Source: Spirulina sp. CCY15215
GTDB taxonomy: Bacteria > Cyanobacteriota > Cyanobacteriia > Cyanobacteriales > Spirulinaceae
Assembly: GCF_016888125.1 (NCBI RefSeq)
Contig: NZ_JACSWA010000424.1
Coordinates: 1 to 46,973 of the forward strand
Length of the DNA: 46,973 nucleotides
Reading direction: 5' to 3'
Part shown: piece by piece, positions 26,744-35,207 of the stretch
Position numbering within the stretch: position 1 is the stretch's first letter
Layout of the letters: each line of letters begins with the position of its first letter
Translations under genes and position numbers: made by a program
The notes under the pieces: model-generated
What the model saw: only the letters and a program-made list of their open reading frames with translations
What the model was told of the DNA's origin: nothing
Database searches by the model: none

Positions 26744-26953
26744 TTATTCATTGTTCATTTCTTCTTTTGGCTCGGGAAAGGGTAAAATCGGCAGCCGATC
26801 GCCGCGAAAAATTTCTTCGCTGGTGGTACCCGATTCTTGTATTTCTCGTATAACGTTTTCCACGACAACAATGCCAACCATAATCGGGAATGTCAAGAAA
26901 CTTAACAAAACTTTGGCAGGTGGGATGAGAATTTCGAGGGGATTTTCATTCAT
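26744..26953 (-). CDS. Small single-helix membrane protein
   Basis: A 69-residue product from the ATG at 26953. It has one hydrophobic helix (VLLSFLTFPIMVGIVVVENV) flanked by an N-terminal MNENPLEILIPPAK and an acidic, proline-rich tail. The frame is open 31 codons further upstream, but that extra part reads like translated intergenic DNA. The regular layout and intact frame suggest a real small membrane protein of unknown function. It lies 81 bases upstream of ppc on the same strand and could be co-transcribed with it. Confidence 0.55.
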   Translation of the reverse strand: MNENPLEILIPPAKVLLSFLTFPIMVGIVVVENVIREIQESGTTSEEIFRGDRLPILPFPEPKEEMNNE

Positions 26954-27077
26954 CAGAAAAATGGGTAGAAACCCCGTCCCGATCGCGATAGCGGAGGACG
27001 GCTTTTGGGGGAGCGGTAATGGATGATAGATGCTGGATAATGGCAAACCTTAAATCTGTTAAAAATAATATCATCTT

Positions 27078-27709
27078 TTAGATAACTTCTTCAACGATAA
27101 ATGATTGATAAAAGAAGGCTTTATCCTCTAGATGGAGTTTATTGGCTAAGTTGGAGAGAAGACGCAGCTTTTGCGAGAGGCGATCGCCATGACTACGTTT
27201 GACAAATAAATTCCCATAAGCCAAACGACTTCTGGGGGGACTTCTGTTAACAATACGAGTTAGTAAGTTTTCGTAATTCTCTGGGGAGATATACTCAAAA
27301 ATGTTGCTTAAGTTGTAACAATTAATACAGTTTTCTAAGCATATGGTAAAGCAGTAGGATATCCCGAGAGAAAAAGAGGCGAAATAAAAAGCGCTAAGGC
27401 CAATTATTCCAATAATGTTGATAGAATGTTTCTCGGTTTTGACGAGATTTGGGTTGGGGGAGTTGGTAAATGCGATCGCCTGGGTGAATTAAGGGCAGAA
27501 TATAATTGCAATCCTTCTGCTGTCATTGCAGACATAGAGCCGATGAGTTTTAACAATTGTGGGTGAGTTAAGGTACGATAGGCAGCAACCCGCAATTCTA
27601 AACAGGCAATTTGCGCGGGGTTGATATCAATTGCGATAATCAATGGAAGATGGAGGGCAAAAGGTTGTAAGATGAACTGGAGGCATTGCCGCCTGAATTG
27701 TTCGGTCAT
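27078..27709 (-). pseudogene. Frameshifted DUF3419 (BtaA-like) pseudogene
   Basis: Pieces of a DUF3419 protein occur in order on the minus strand in different frames. Around 27650-27700 one frame reads NNSGGNASSS, like the family's SAM-binding glycine motif. The frame ending at 27404 carries IIAIDINPAQIACLELRVAA. The frame ending at the TAA at 27078-27080 carries CYNLSNIFEYISPENYENLL and DKAFFYQSFIVEEVI, the typical C-terminus. The intact family (about 380 residues) includes BtaA, an aminocarboxypropyl transferase making betaine lipids. The fragments total about 210 codons, so parts are also missing. The decayed gene lies just upstream of, and divergent from, ndhL. Confidence 0.75.
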
Positions 27710-27732
27710 TGGTCAACACCTAAGTAAATTTT

Positions 27733-27951
27733 ATGGAAACTACTCTTTTTGTTGCCTTCCTCTATTTATCCCTGAGTGGACTTTACCTCGTTGCTTTACC
27801 CGTGTTTATGTATTTTTACCTCAATCAACGTTGGTATGTTGCCAGTTCGATTGAGCGAATGTTGATGTATTTTGGCGTGTTTTTCTTCTTTCCGGGGTTA
27901 CTCCTATTAAGTCCCTTTTTGAATTTTCGCCCCAAACGTCGCGCAATTTAG
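27733..27951 (+). CDS. ndhL: NAD(P)H-quinone oxidoreductase subunit L
   Basis: NdhL is a small membrane subunit of the cyanobacterial NDH-1 complex, needed for respiration, cyclic electron flow and CO2 uptake forms of the complex. The 72 residues have two transmembrane helices ([20 protein letters not shown] and [20 protein letters not shown]) joined by [15 protein letters not shown], matching the family throughout. DUF3007 follows after 26 bases, the conserved cyanobacterial order. Its promoter must lie within or near the decayed DUF3419 gene. Confidence 0.95.
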   Translation: METTLFVAFLYLSLSGLYLVALPVFMYFYLNQRWYVASSIERMLMYFGVFFFFPGLLLLSPFLNFRPKRRAI

Positions 27952-27977
27952 GCAAAATTTAACAAGCAGGAGAGATT

Positions 27978-28277
27978 ATGCGAAGAATTGACGCGATCGC
28001 GATTAGTTTTGGGGTTTTCCTTGCCGGGGGTATCGCTTATCTCGTTTTACGAGGGGCTGGACTTGATAACTTTTCGGCGGGAATCTGGAGTCAGGTACTC
28101 TTGGTGGGGGGATTATTGGGTTGGATTTCAACCTATCTTTTCCGCGCTTTTACTCACAATATGACCTATCACCAGCAGCGCAGAGAATATGAGGATAGGG
28201 TTTTGCAAAAGCGGTTGGATGAGATGACCCCAGAAGAGTTGGCTAACTTACAAGCAGATTTACAAGCAGAAAAATAA
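27978..28277 (+). CDS. DUF3007 family membrane protein
   Basis: A 99-residue protein with two transmembrane helices (AIAISFGVFLAGGIAYLVLR and a second at about 38-58). The tail contains FRAFTHNMTYHQQRREYEDR and ends in EEL-rich helix, all typical of DUF3007. The family is cyanobacterial/plastid and usually follows ndhL, as it does here. The function is unknown; a role linked to NDH-1 is plausible from context only. Confidence 0.92.
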   Translation: MRRIDAIAISFGVFLAGGIAYLVLRGAGLDNFSAGIWSQVLLVGGLLGWISTYLFRAFTHNMTYHQQRREYEDRVLQKRLDEMTPEELANLQADLQAEK

Positions 28278-28418
28278 ACATCTTACCATGAATGACTACA
28301 CTTGACTATATATTTAGTTAAACTTTACAATACCGAACATGATGCTTGCGCGTCCCAAGCAGAAATGTTTAATTGGTTAGTTTTTTAAGAAAAGTATGGC
28401 CAAGCCAATTTGTTAAAT

Positions 28419-28904
28419 TTATGAGTCTCTCTTATTATCCCGTTCGGCGGACAGTTCTTGCAAAATTGTGAATATATCTTTCTGCATTTTCGCGAAATTC
28501 TCTTGTAGTGACATCACCTCCTTAACAATTGTTTCAATTTGACGACAGGTTTCTTGTTGATAGCGATCGCTTTTCTGCAAAATAGTATCGATAATATCGC
28601 GAAAATCTTTGAGAATCGCTTGTTTTTCATAGATGATTTGAGTCATAGACATTTGCCCTGCTTGTAGCTTATCCAATGTCGAAATCAAACTTGACATCGC
28701 CATTGTATTTGCTTGAATTAATTCTAATTCAGCTTTTTGGTCATCTTGAAACTTATCCGCTAGTGCCGCGATCGCGCGACCATTAGATTTTTGTAATTGT
28801 TCATTAACCTTACAAGTTTGCTCTAGTTTTTCCGTTAAAGCAGCCAACATCCATTGCGTTGAATTGACTCTTGAATGGTTCTTGTCTTCCTCTAAATGGC
28901 TCAT
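28419..28904 (-). CDS. Coiled-coil protein of unknown function
   Basis: A 161-residue, glutamine- and glutamate-rich protein that is almost wholly helical. Heptad-like spacing of hydrophobic residues runs from AALTEKLEQTCKVNEQL to the C-terminal MQKDIFTILQELSAE. No enzyme motif, signal peptide or membrane helix is visible. It lies 71 bases downstream of the cyclase gene on the same strand and might be co-transcribed with it. The composition suggests an oligomeric scaffold. Confidence 0.65.
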   Translation of the reverse strand: MSHLEEDKNHSRVNSTQWMLAALTEKLEQTCKVNEQLQKSNGRAIAALADKFQDDQKAELELIQANTMAMSSLISTLDKLQAGQMSMTQIIYEKQAILKDFRDIIDTILQKSDRYQQETCRQIETIVKEVMSLQENFAKMQKDIFTILQELSAERDNKRDS

Positions 28905-28975
28905 GAAGCTAGGGAAATAAACATTACTCCCTATTTTATCATTCTACTGAGGAATCGGAAATCTTTACTCCCTTT

Positions 28976-31660
28976 TTACTTGGTTGTCATCGTCCACACC
29001 CCATCCCAATCTTCCTCGGGGGGTTTGTCGATAAAGTAATTACATCGCTCCATGTGCAATCGCGCTGCTTTATCAGTACGATTAAGTTCTAGAATCATAG
29101 CAAAGTAATTGTGAGCTAACCCAAAATTCCCTCCTAAATAAACTTCTCGCCCCTTGTTATAAAGTTCGATAACTTGTTCCTGTTCTGGGGAAAGTGAATC
29201 GACCCCTAATTCTGCAATTAACTCATAAACAGAGACAGGTTGTGTTTTTCCTTTGACACGAATGCAGTCTAATTCTCGCACTACTAACCGACCTTCACAC
29301 TGTCGATAAGTGTTCTCACTAATAACAATATCGCAACCATATTGTTTACTTGCGCCTTCTAAGCGAGAACTTAAGTTCACACCATCCCCAATTGCCGTAA
29401 ATTCCATCCGTTTGCTCGAACCAATATTACCGCTAATTACATAGTCGGAGTTAATGCCAATCCCAATCTTAATAGTTTGCTTGCCTTCTCCGCCGCGTTT
29501 CTCATTAAATGCAGCGAGGCGCTTTCGCATATCTAAAGCTGCTTTTACCGATTGCATGGCATGATCTGGTAAATGGTTGGGGGTTCCAAATACCGCCATC
29601 ATGGCATCCCCAATATACTTATCGAGAATCCCTTTATGGTCAAATACAGCATCCACCATACTCTCAAAATATTCATTTAGCATTTGCACCACCTCTTCTG
29701 CTTGTAGTTTTTCCGTCAGGGAGGTGTAACTGCGAATATCTGAGAAGAGTACCGAAACTTCCTTGCGATCGCCTCCTAAACCAATATTACCGCCACCATC
29801 GAGTAACTGTTCCGCTAACTCTTGGTTCATATAACGATACATGGTACTCTTGAGGCGTTTTTCGTCGCTGATGTCATCCATAACCACCAACGCCCCATAA
29901 ACATTACTGGCATCAGCCGCATCAGAAATGGAGTTAATGGAGAGATTAACGCTGTGTTCTTCTCCCTCAGCAGACATAATAATTTTATCAGGGTAATACT
30001 GTTCGCTATCTTTCTCTTCCCCAGGATGTAAAGCACGATTAAACCACTCGGAAAAATCACCCTTTTTCGCAACATCGCTTTTATCGGTAATATCCTTACC
30101 TTTAATCTCCACCAATTCGCTCATAATTCTGCCTTCAATGGGGTTATTCTCGTCAAACCCGAGCAATTCTTTCGCTTTTTCATTGGCGGCCAAAACAACC
30201 CCATTTTTATCCGTAGAAATGACCCCGTTGGTCAAACTCCGCAAGATATCTCGCTGCATTTGTTCTTGCTGCTGAACTTTCGCGAAGAGGGTGGCATTTT
30301 GCAGGGCGACTCCCGCTTGGATGTTAAATGCCTTCATAAACTCCTGATCGCTGCGATTAAAGCTGGCTTTCCACCGTTCCGGAGGCTCTGGCCAAGTCGA
30401 GGCATCGTAGTCGGGATGTTCTCCTTGTTTCAGTTTGTTGACCAGTTGCGTTACGCCGATCAATTCGTTATCGGAGTTATAAACCGGCATACAGAGCATA
30501 CTGCAAGTCCGATAGCCGTTAGTGGGGTCAAATTTTTGTGAGGTTTCCGAGTCGGGATGATTGTAAAGGTCAAAACCAATGTTAAGAATATGTCCAGTTT
30601 CCGCCACTTGTCCGGCAAATCCGACTCCAATGGGAACTCTTAATTGTCTCAAACTGCCATCGGGAAGGAGGATTTTGGTCCAAAGGTCATTTTTATCGTG
30701 ATCGATGAGCCAGAGGGTGCTGCGATCGGCGTTCATGAGCTTTTTCGCCGCATCCATGACCGTTCTCAGGGTGGTATCTAGGTCTAAATTCCCCTTACTC
30801 AAGGAATTGGTGGCTTCAATGAGGGCATTCGCTGCCCTTTGTTTTTGGGTAGCTTTGTAGAACGATCGCGAGGATTCGAGAATGAGGCGAATAGAGGGGG
30901 CAAAATTAGCAAAAACCCGTAAATCTTCTTCGGCAAATCCCTCATGGGAAATGCGATCGCTCAGGGAGCCATCGGGATTATAACCTGGTTTTAATTTGTT
31001 AATTAACTGGACGACTGCTACTAATTCCGGTTGTTCTCCCTCTTCCTGTGCTTCTTTTAAGAGGGGCAGTGCCAACATGGAATAGGTGCGATATTTATTC
31101 TTTTTATCAAATTGTTTGGCGGAGGCCGAGCGCGGATCGTCGTAAAAATCAAAGGGAATATTAATTACTTCTTTAAATTGCGCTACTTCTCCGGCAATGC
31201 CTTGTCCTACGGGAATGCGAATCTCGATCGGTTTACCATCGCTACCTTTGGCGACAATTGACCAAAGTTCGTCTTGATCGTCGTCGAGTAAATAAATGGT
31301 CGTGCGATCGGCGGCCAATAATTCTCCGGTTTTGAGGGTAATCGATCGCAACATTTCATCAAGAATTGCGTCAAATCCCTCGCTGTCTAAAACACTATCG
31401 AGGAGAGATAGGGTTTGATTGACAACTTTGAGTTTATCTTCAACATCAACAACAACTTTTTGGAACGACTCTTTGTTGAGAGGGGCGAGAAAGCTAGAGA
31501 ATGTCCCTTTTGCCGTTACTAGGGCGCTACCAGCGCCATTACTGGGACCGGGGGACGGACTCGCACCATTTTGCTCTCCACCATCAGAGGCAACAATATC
31601 GATATCGATGGTTTGCCCGGTGTGTTCTAATATGGTTGGTTCAGGAGATGCAGCAGTCAT
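28976..31660 (-). CDS. cyaB: GAF-GAF-PAS class III adenylate cyclase (CyaB type)
   Basis: An 894-residue soluble cyclase with the layout of Anabaena CyaB1/CyaB2: a low-complexity N-terminus, two tandem GAF domains (about 90-265 and 275-455), a PAS domain (about 475-600), the catalytic domain (about 625-815) and a short TPR-like tail. The catalytic domain has the metal site VSVLFSDIRSYTSLTEKL, a Lys in LDKYIGDAMMAVFG and a Thr in EFTAIGDGVNLSSRLEG; Lys plus Thr is the substrate-specifying pair of CyaB1, so ATP is the expected substrate. GAF domains in this group bind cAMP and give positive feedback. Its product could also be sensed by SbtB, which binds cAMP. Confidence 0.92.
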   Translation of the reverse strand: MTAASPEPTILEHTGQTIDIDIVASDGGEQNGASPSPGPSNGAGSALVTAKGTFSSFLAPLNKESFQKVVVDVEDKLKVVNQTLSLLDSVLDSEGFDAILDEMLRSITLKTGELLAADRTTIYLLDDDQDELWSIVAKGSDGKPIEIRIPVGQGIAGEVAQFKEVINIPFDFYDDPRSASAKQFDKKNKYRTYSMLALPLLKEAQEEGEQPELVAVVQLINKLKPGYNPDGSLSDRISHEGFAEEDLRVFANFAPSIRLILESSRSFYKATQKQRAANALIEATNSLSKGNLDLDTTLRTVMDAAKKLMNADRSTLWLIDHDKNDLWTKILLPDGSLRQLRVPIGVGFAGQVAETGHILNIGFDLYNHPDSETSQKFDPTNGYRTCSMLCMPVYNSDNELIGVTQLVNKLKQGEHPDYDASTWPEPPERWKASFNRSDQEFMKAFNIQAGVALQNATLFAKVQQQEQMQRDILRSLTNGVISTDKNGVVLAANEKAKELLGFDENNPIEGRIMSELVEIKGKDITDKSDVAKKGDFSEWFNRALHPGEEKDSEQYYPDKIIMSAEGEEHSVNLSINSISDAADASNVYGALVVMDDISDEKRLKSTMYRYMNQELAEQLLDGGGNIGLGGDRKEVSVLFSDIRSYTSLTEKLQAEEVVQMLNEYFESMVDAVFDHKGILDKYIGDAMMAVFGTPNHLPDHAMQSVKAALDMRKRLAAFNEKRGGEGKQTIKIGIGINSDYVISGNIGSSKRMEFTAIGDGVNLSSRLEGASKQYGCDIVISENTYRQCEGRLVVRELDCIRVKGKTQPVSVYELIAELGVDSLSPEQEQVIELYNKGREVYLGGNFGLAHNYFAMILELNRTDKAARLHMERCNYFIDKPPEEDWDGVWTMTTK

Positions 31661-31841
31661 ATTCGTTTTGTTGTATAAGTTTGGGAATATTAAGGGGTTG
31701 GTTGGGTTTGGTTGAATGTATTCTAGCGGTTAAATTCTCAGCGATCGCAATCCTGCCAACACAATAGCAATTTTTTCTCTAGTTTACTGCTCGGCTCGAG
31801 TTTATACATTAATGGAACTTTAATAAATCTTTATTGTTTTT

Positions 31842-33656
31842 TCAATTGTTTTTGGCGCGATCAGCCCCATCCGATCGCTGACGGCGGTTCGCAGCCCTTG
31901 CCAGGAGGGAATCAGCGAAGGTAGAAGCCTCTTGGGAGGAGTGACCTCCGGCTAATTGAGCCAGTTCATCGCGACGGCTATCGCGGTGGTCTAAGCGGGT
32001 TACTCCCACTAGGGTACGTGGTTCAGGCTGGGATACTGATAGTTTATCGTTATTTTCTCCATTTTTCTCTGAGGAGAGGGTACTTATTTTTGATTTTTCT
32101 ACCCGCTTATCGACGCGAAAATGGCGATCGGCGAGGGCGGCAATTAAGGGCTGGTGGGTGACACAGAGGATTTGGTGGGGGGTGCTGAGTTGATGCAGTT
32201 TTTCGGCGATCGCCTCGGCGACTTTCCCGGAAACTCCGGCATCGATTTCATCAAATATTAAGGTTTTCTGACTTTTGAAGATAGTCTCGGTTTGGGAAAA
32301 ACAGGCTTTCAAGGAGAGGAGAAAGCGGCTCATTTCTCCTCCCGAAGCGGTTTCAGAGAGGGGTTGCAAGGGTTCGCCAGGGTTGGGGGAAAAGTAAAAT
32401 TGGACGCGATCGCCTCCGGTTGCGGTGGGAGTTATCGGGGTGAGGCGACATTCAAAGCGGACTTTATCCATTGCGAGGGGTTTTAATTCGCCGATCAGTT
32501 GTTGGGCGAGGCGTTGGGCGGCGGTTTGGCGCTGTTGGGTCAGGGTTTCGCAAGCTATGATTAGGGCTTGATAGCGTTCTTGATAAGTTTGTTCTAAGTT
32601 TTCGAGGGATTGACCGCGATCGGTGAGTTGTGCGAGTTCAATTTGCAGATTTTCGTAATAGGCGATCGCATCTTTGAGATCGGGACCATATTTGCGGCAC
32701 AATTGTTTGAGGTTGCGAATCCGTTCTTCAACTTCTGCTAAACGTTGGGGGTCTGACTCCAAACTATCCCCATAACTGCTCAATTGCTGTCCTGCTTCCA
32801 CCACTTGAGCGACGGCACTGCGAACCATCTCCAGGATAGATTCTAACTGCCCATCGTAGCCCTGCATTTCTTCCAGCAAACTTTCTGCTTTTCCCAACCG
32901 ATCGGCGATCGCTTCTTCTTCGCCATCGCTTTGATAAAGGAGTTGGTAGCCTTCGTAACTGAGGTTTTGCAGTTCAACTACGTGGGAGAGGCGATCGCTT
33001 TCTTGTTCGAGGTTGTTTAATTCTTCGGGATCTTCGATTTCTGCGGCTTCAAGGTCTTGGAGTTGAAATTTAAGCCAATCAATCCGTTGCAGGCGTTCCT
33101 GTTCGGACTTCTGACGTTGTTCTAAGGCATCTTTGGCAGCCTTGGCAGCCTCATAAACCCGTGTAACGACCTTACGGGTGGGCAAGAGAGTATCCCCCCC
33201 GTAAGCGTCTAATAACTCCCTTTGACGGTTAGGGAGCAAAAGCTGTACGGTTTGCCCTTGGGCGGTAATTTCTACGAGGCGATCGCGCAGTTGTGCCATG
33301 ATGTTACGATTAACAAGAACGCCATTAATGCGCGATCGAGAGCGAAAATGCTTGGCCGTGACGGCTAATTCCCGAGCGCAAATGACGCAGCCTTCTTCAA
33401 GGGGTTCAATTTCTTGTTCCATCAGCCAGTTGGCGATCGCCTCATCCAGTAAAAATGTTCCTTCCACAACGGCTTTTTGGCTTCCCGTGCGAATAAAACG
33501 ACTGGATATTTTGCCCCCCAACGTAGCATCAATAGCATCGAGAATAATCGATTTTCCCGCCCCCGTTTCCCCCGTCAACACATTCAAACCTTGTCCGAAT
33601 TCCAATTCGAGGCGATCGATGAGGGCAAAATTTTCAATTCTGAGTGACAATAACAT
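31842..33656 (-). CDS. recN: DNA repair protein RecN
   Basis: An SMC-like ATPase that acts early in double-strand-break repair. The 604 residues have the N-terminal Walker A NVLTGETGAGKSIILDAI, a long coiled coil in the middle (about 160-390), and the C-terminal ABC signature LSETASGGEMSRFLLSLK, followed by Walker B KTLIFDEIDAGVSG and the H-loop ILCVTHQPLIAA. A low-complexity insert before RTLVGVTRLDHRDSRRDEL makes it somewhat longer than the E. coli protein. No SOS box could be identified. Confidence 0.96.
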   Translation of the reverse strand: MLLSLRIENFALIDRLELEFGQGLNVLTGETGAGKSIILDAIDATLGGKISSRFIRTGSQKAVVEGTFLLDEAIANWLMEQEIEPLEEGCVICARELAVTAKHFRSRSRINGVLVNRNIMAQLRDRLVEITAQGQTVQLLLPNRQRELLDAYGGDTLLPTRKVVTRVYEAAKAAKDALEQRQKSEQERLQRIDWLKFQLQDLEAAEIEDPEELNNLEQESDRLSHVVELQNLSYEGYQLLYQSDGEEEAIADRLGKAESLLEEMQGYDGQLESILEMVRSAVAQVVEAGQQLSSYGDSLESDPQRLAEVEERIRNLKQLCRKYGPDLKDAIAYYENLQIELAQLTDRGQSLENLEQTYQERYQALIIACETLTQQRQTAAQRLAQQLIGELKPLAMDKVRFECRLTPITPTATGGDRVQFYFSPNPGEPLQPLSETASGGEMSRFLLSLKACFSQTETIFKSQKTLIFDEIDAGVSGKVAEAIAEKLHQLSTPHQILCVTHQPLIAALADRHFRVDKRVEKSKISTLSSEKNGENNDKLSVSQPEPRTLVGVTRLDHRDSRRDELAQLAGGHSSQEASTFADSLLARAANRRQRSDGADRAKNN

Positions 33657-33751
33657 TCTATTTTTCTCAATCCTTGCAGAAGCATCGGCGACTTCTTCCT
33701 ACTTTACGAAAAAATTGGCGATCGCGATCGCTAGACAGTCCTTGCTACAAT

Positions 33752-33907
33752 GACCCAAGACAAGAACAGATTACCGTATTGAGTTTGGTCGCGGGACTTT
33801 ATGAGGAAACTGTATTTTCGGGGGAAATGGCGATCGCTTCTCCTCTTTTATTAGAATTAGGTCAAGAGTCACCGTTAACAGCAACACAGATATTACAGTT
33901 AGGGTAA
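33752..33907 (+). pseudogene. C-terminal remnant of a Uma2 family gene
   Basis: The 51 codons read DPRQEQITVLSLVAGLYEET ... FSGEMAIASPLLLEL ... LTATQIL, the C-terminal third of a Uma2 (DUF820) protein: the DP turn, the strand describing the product, and the final T-x-x-QIL helix. The N-terminal two thirds, including the active site, are gone; upstream DNA is the recN start region and unrelated sequence. No start codon or RBS suits the fragment, so it is a gene relic. Confidence 0.6.
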
Positions 33908-33943
33908 AATCCAATAGTGAGATAAAAATAAAGTAGAAAACTT

Positions 33944-33974
33944 GAGATAATATCTGGAATTGAGATATTATCTC
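33944..33974. repeat. 12-bp perfect inverted repeat
   Basis: GAGATAATATCT (33944-33955) and AGATATTATCTC (33963-33974) are perfect complements around a 7-base loop. It lies in a gene-poor 284-base stretch (33908-34191) between the Uma2 relic and a small exported protein. It has no T-run. It could be an operator or an RNA hairpin; the rest of the stretch shows only A/T-rich sequence and short CTACAxC repeats near 34120-34150. Confidence 0.4.
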
Positions 33975-34191
33975 GTGTAATTCTTATAGTGGGAAACAAA
34001 GCCAAATTTGCTTGCGTCATGGGTTCTCAGAACCAAAAAATCTAAGAACTCGTTTTTTTCCAATTAACTCTGATATTTTTTCCATCGCCTTCTTTCTCAA
34101 AAAAGAACAGATTGGGGAACATCTACAACATCTACATCTACAGCTACAAAGCTCTGTAATTTAGCTTGAATCTCCTGTGGAGCCAAAATCG

Positions 34192-34401
34192 ATGAACCCG
34201 AAATGCTTGGTTATTGCTATTTCTATCCTTCTCGTGCTGACAACGCCTTTGCTGGCTCGAGCAAAAAATTTTCCGCAAACCCGCGATCTAGCTAAAGCGA
34301 CTCTTCGCAATCGCACCTCAAACTTGTTCTCAGAACGAGTATCTTGCGATACAGTTGTTACTGTTAGTGGTAAGTTTAGCAAACTGTGCCGTCGTCGTTG
34401 A
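34192..34401 (+). CDS. Small exported protein, hypothetical
   Basis: From the ATG at 34192, with GGAG about 10 bases before it, the frame encodes 69 residues. They begin with a clear signal peptide (MNPKCLVIAISILLVLTTPL, cleavage probably after ARA). The mature part is short, basic, and has two cysteines near the end. I know no family. The opposite strand is also open here, so the call rests on the signal peptide and RBS. Confidence 0.4.
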   Translation: MNPKCLVIAISILLVLTTPLLARAKNFPQTRDLAKATLRNRTSNLFSERVSCDTVVTVSGKFSKLCRRR

Positions 34402-34434
34402 ATACCCAGGGAGATCGCTCCATACAGCGATCGA

Positions 34435-34761
34435 TTATGCAACGCGCTCCGATTTTTCCTCAAGGGGCTTTAAGGAGTTGAAATAACCTTGTTTCCATAA
34501 TTGTAAAATAGCTTTTTCCATTGCTGCTTTGGTTAATTCGGGGACGATGATTAATCCGGGAAACGCTAAAAAAGGAGAGCCTAATTCAAGCTCCTCATCT
34601 AAATCTTGTTGCAATCGAATGGGATCGATAAAATAAACGGAGTAAGATTGTCCATTGGGTTCTTTGACAATTCCATCATTTCTACATCCTTTCATTGGTG
34701 TTTCGATATCATCTTGCTCATTCCAGCCGTATTTAAAGATTAGTGTCGGTTTGGTTTCCAT
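34435..34761 (-). CDS. Hypothetical protein, putative partner of the toxin-like protein
   Basis: A 108-residue acidic protein with METKPTLIFKYGWNEQDD at the start and a YFIDPIRLQQDLDEELE segment; no family is recognised. It begins 29 bases before the end of the upstream gene, so the two are translationally coupled. If the upstream protein is a toxin-like domain, this one occupies the position of an immunity protein. That role is inference from position and acidic composition only. Confidence 0.6.
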   Translation of the reverse strand: METKPTLIFKYGWNEQDDIETPMKGCRNDGIVKEPNGQSYSVYFIDPIRLQQDLDEELELGSPFLAFPGLIIVPELTKAAMEKAILQLWKQGYFNSLKPLEEKSERVA

Positions 34762-35077
34762 TGTTTTCTTCCTCTAGAATTGCTTGAATTTTGCTCAGTT
34801 CTGTTTGATATTGTTCAAAGGTTAAAAGATTGGCTTCTCTGGGGACAATTTCATAATGTTGCCGATCGCGACCCCGTTGAATCATAGTTAGGGTTTCGGG
34901 GAAAAACACGATTTTGTACGCTCCCCCAAAACGCCGCATGAGATCGCCGTCTAAATGGACGGATATACCGTGAGTGGGTTTGACATAACCTGTTTCTGGG
35001 TCTATTCTAACTTCATTCTGTTTGGCTTGAAAGTTGTTTCCTCCTCGATAAAATTCTTTCTTTTCTTCGTTGTCCAT
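34733..35077 (-). CDS. Stand-alone polymorphic-toxin-like domain protein
   Basis: A 114-residue protein. The core, EFYRGGNNFQAKQNEVRIDP, then VKPTHGISVHLD and FGGAYKIV, RGRDRQHYEIVPRE, resembles a domain I have seen at the C-termini of large bacterial polymorphic toxins and as small separate proteins; its biochemical activity is not known to me. There is no delivery domain or signal peptide here. The gene overlaps the next one by 29 bases, the arrangement expected of a toxin-immunity or toxin-antitoxin pair. Confidence 0.6.
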   Translation of the reverse strand: MDNEEKKEFYRGGNNFQAKQNEVRIDPETGYVKPTHGISVHLDGDLMRRFGGAYKIVFFPETLTMIQRGRDRQHYEIVPREANLLTFEQYQTELSKIQAILEEENNGNQTDTNL

Positions 35078-35207
35078 GAATCGTATTTTTATGAGTTGTT
35101 TAGCGATCGCGCTCCCGAGCCTATTTAACCAGAAACGCGTTGTCGAATTCGATCGCGGAAATTTTCAGTAAGATATCGAAAGGAAAATCAGGAATTGGGG
35201 AAGAATC

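Noticed and set aside
34161-34463. 100-codon minus-strand frame
   Set aside because: No recognisable motif and it overlaps the stop of the 34435 gene; the plus-strand frame has a signal peptide and RBS.
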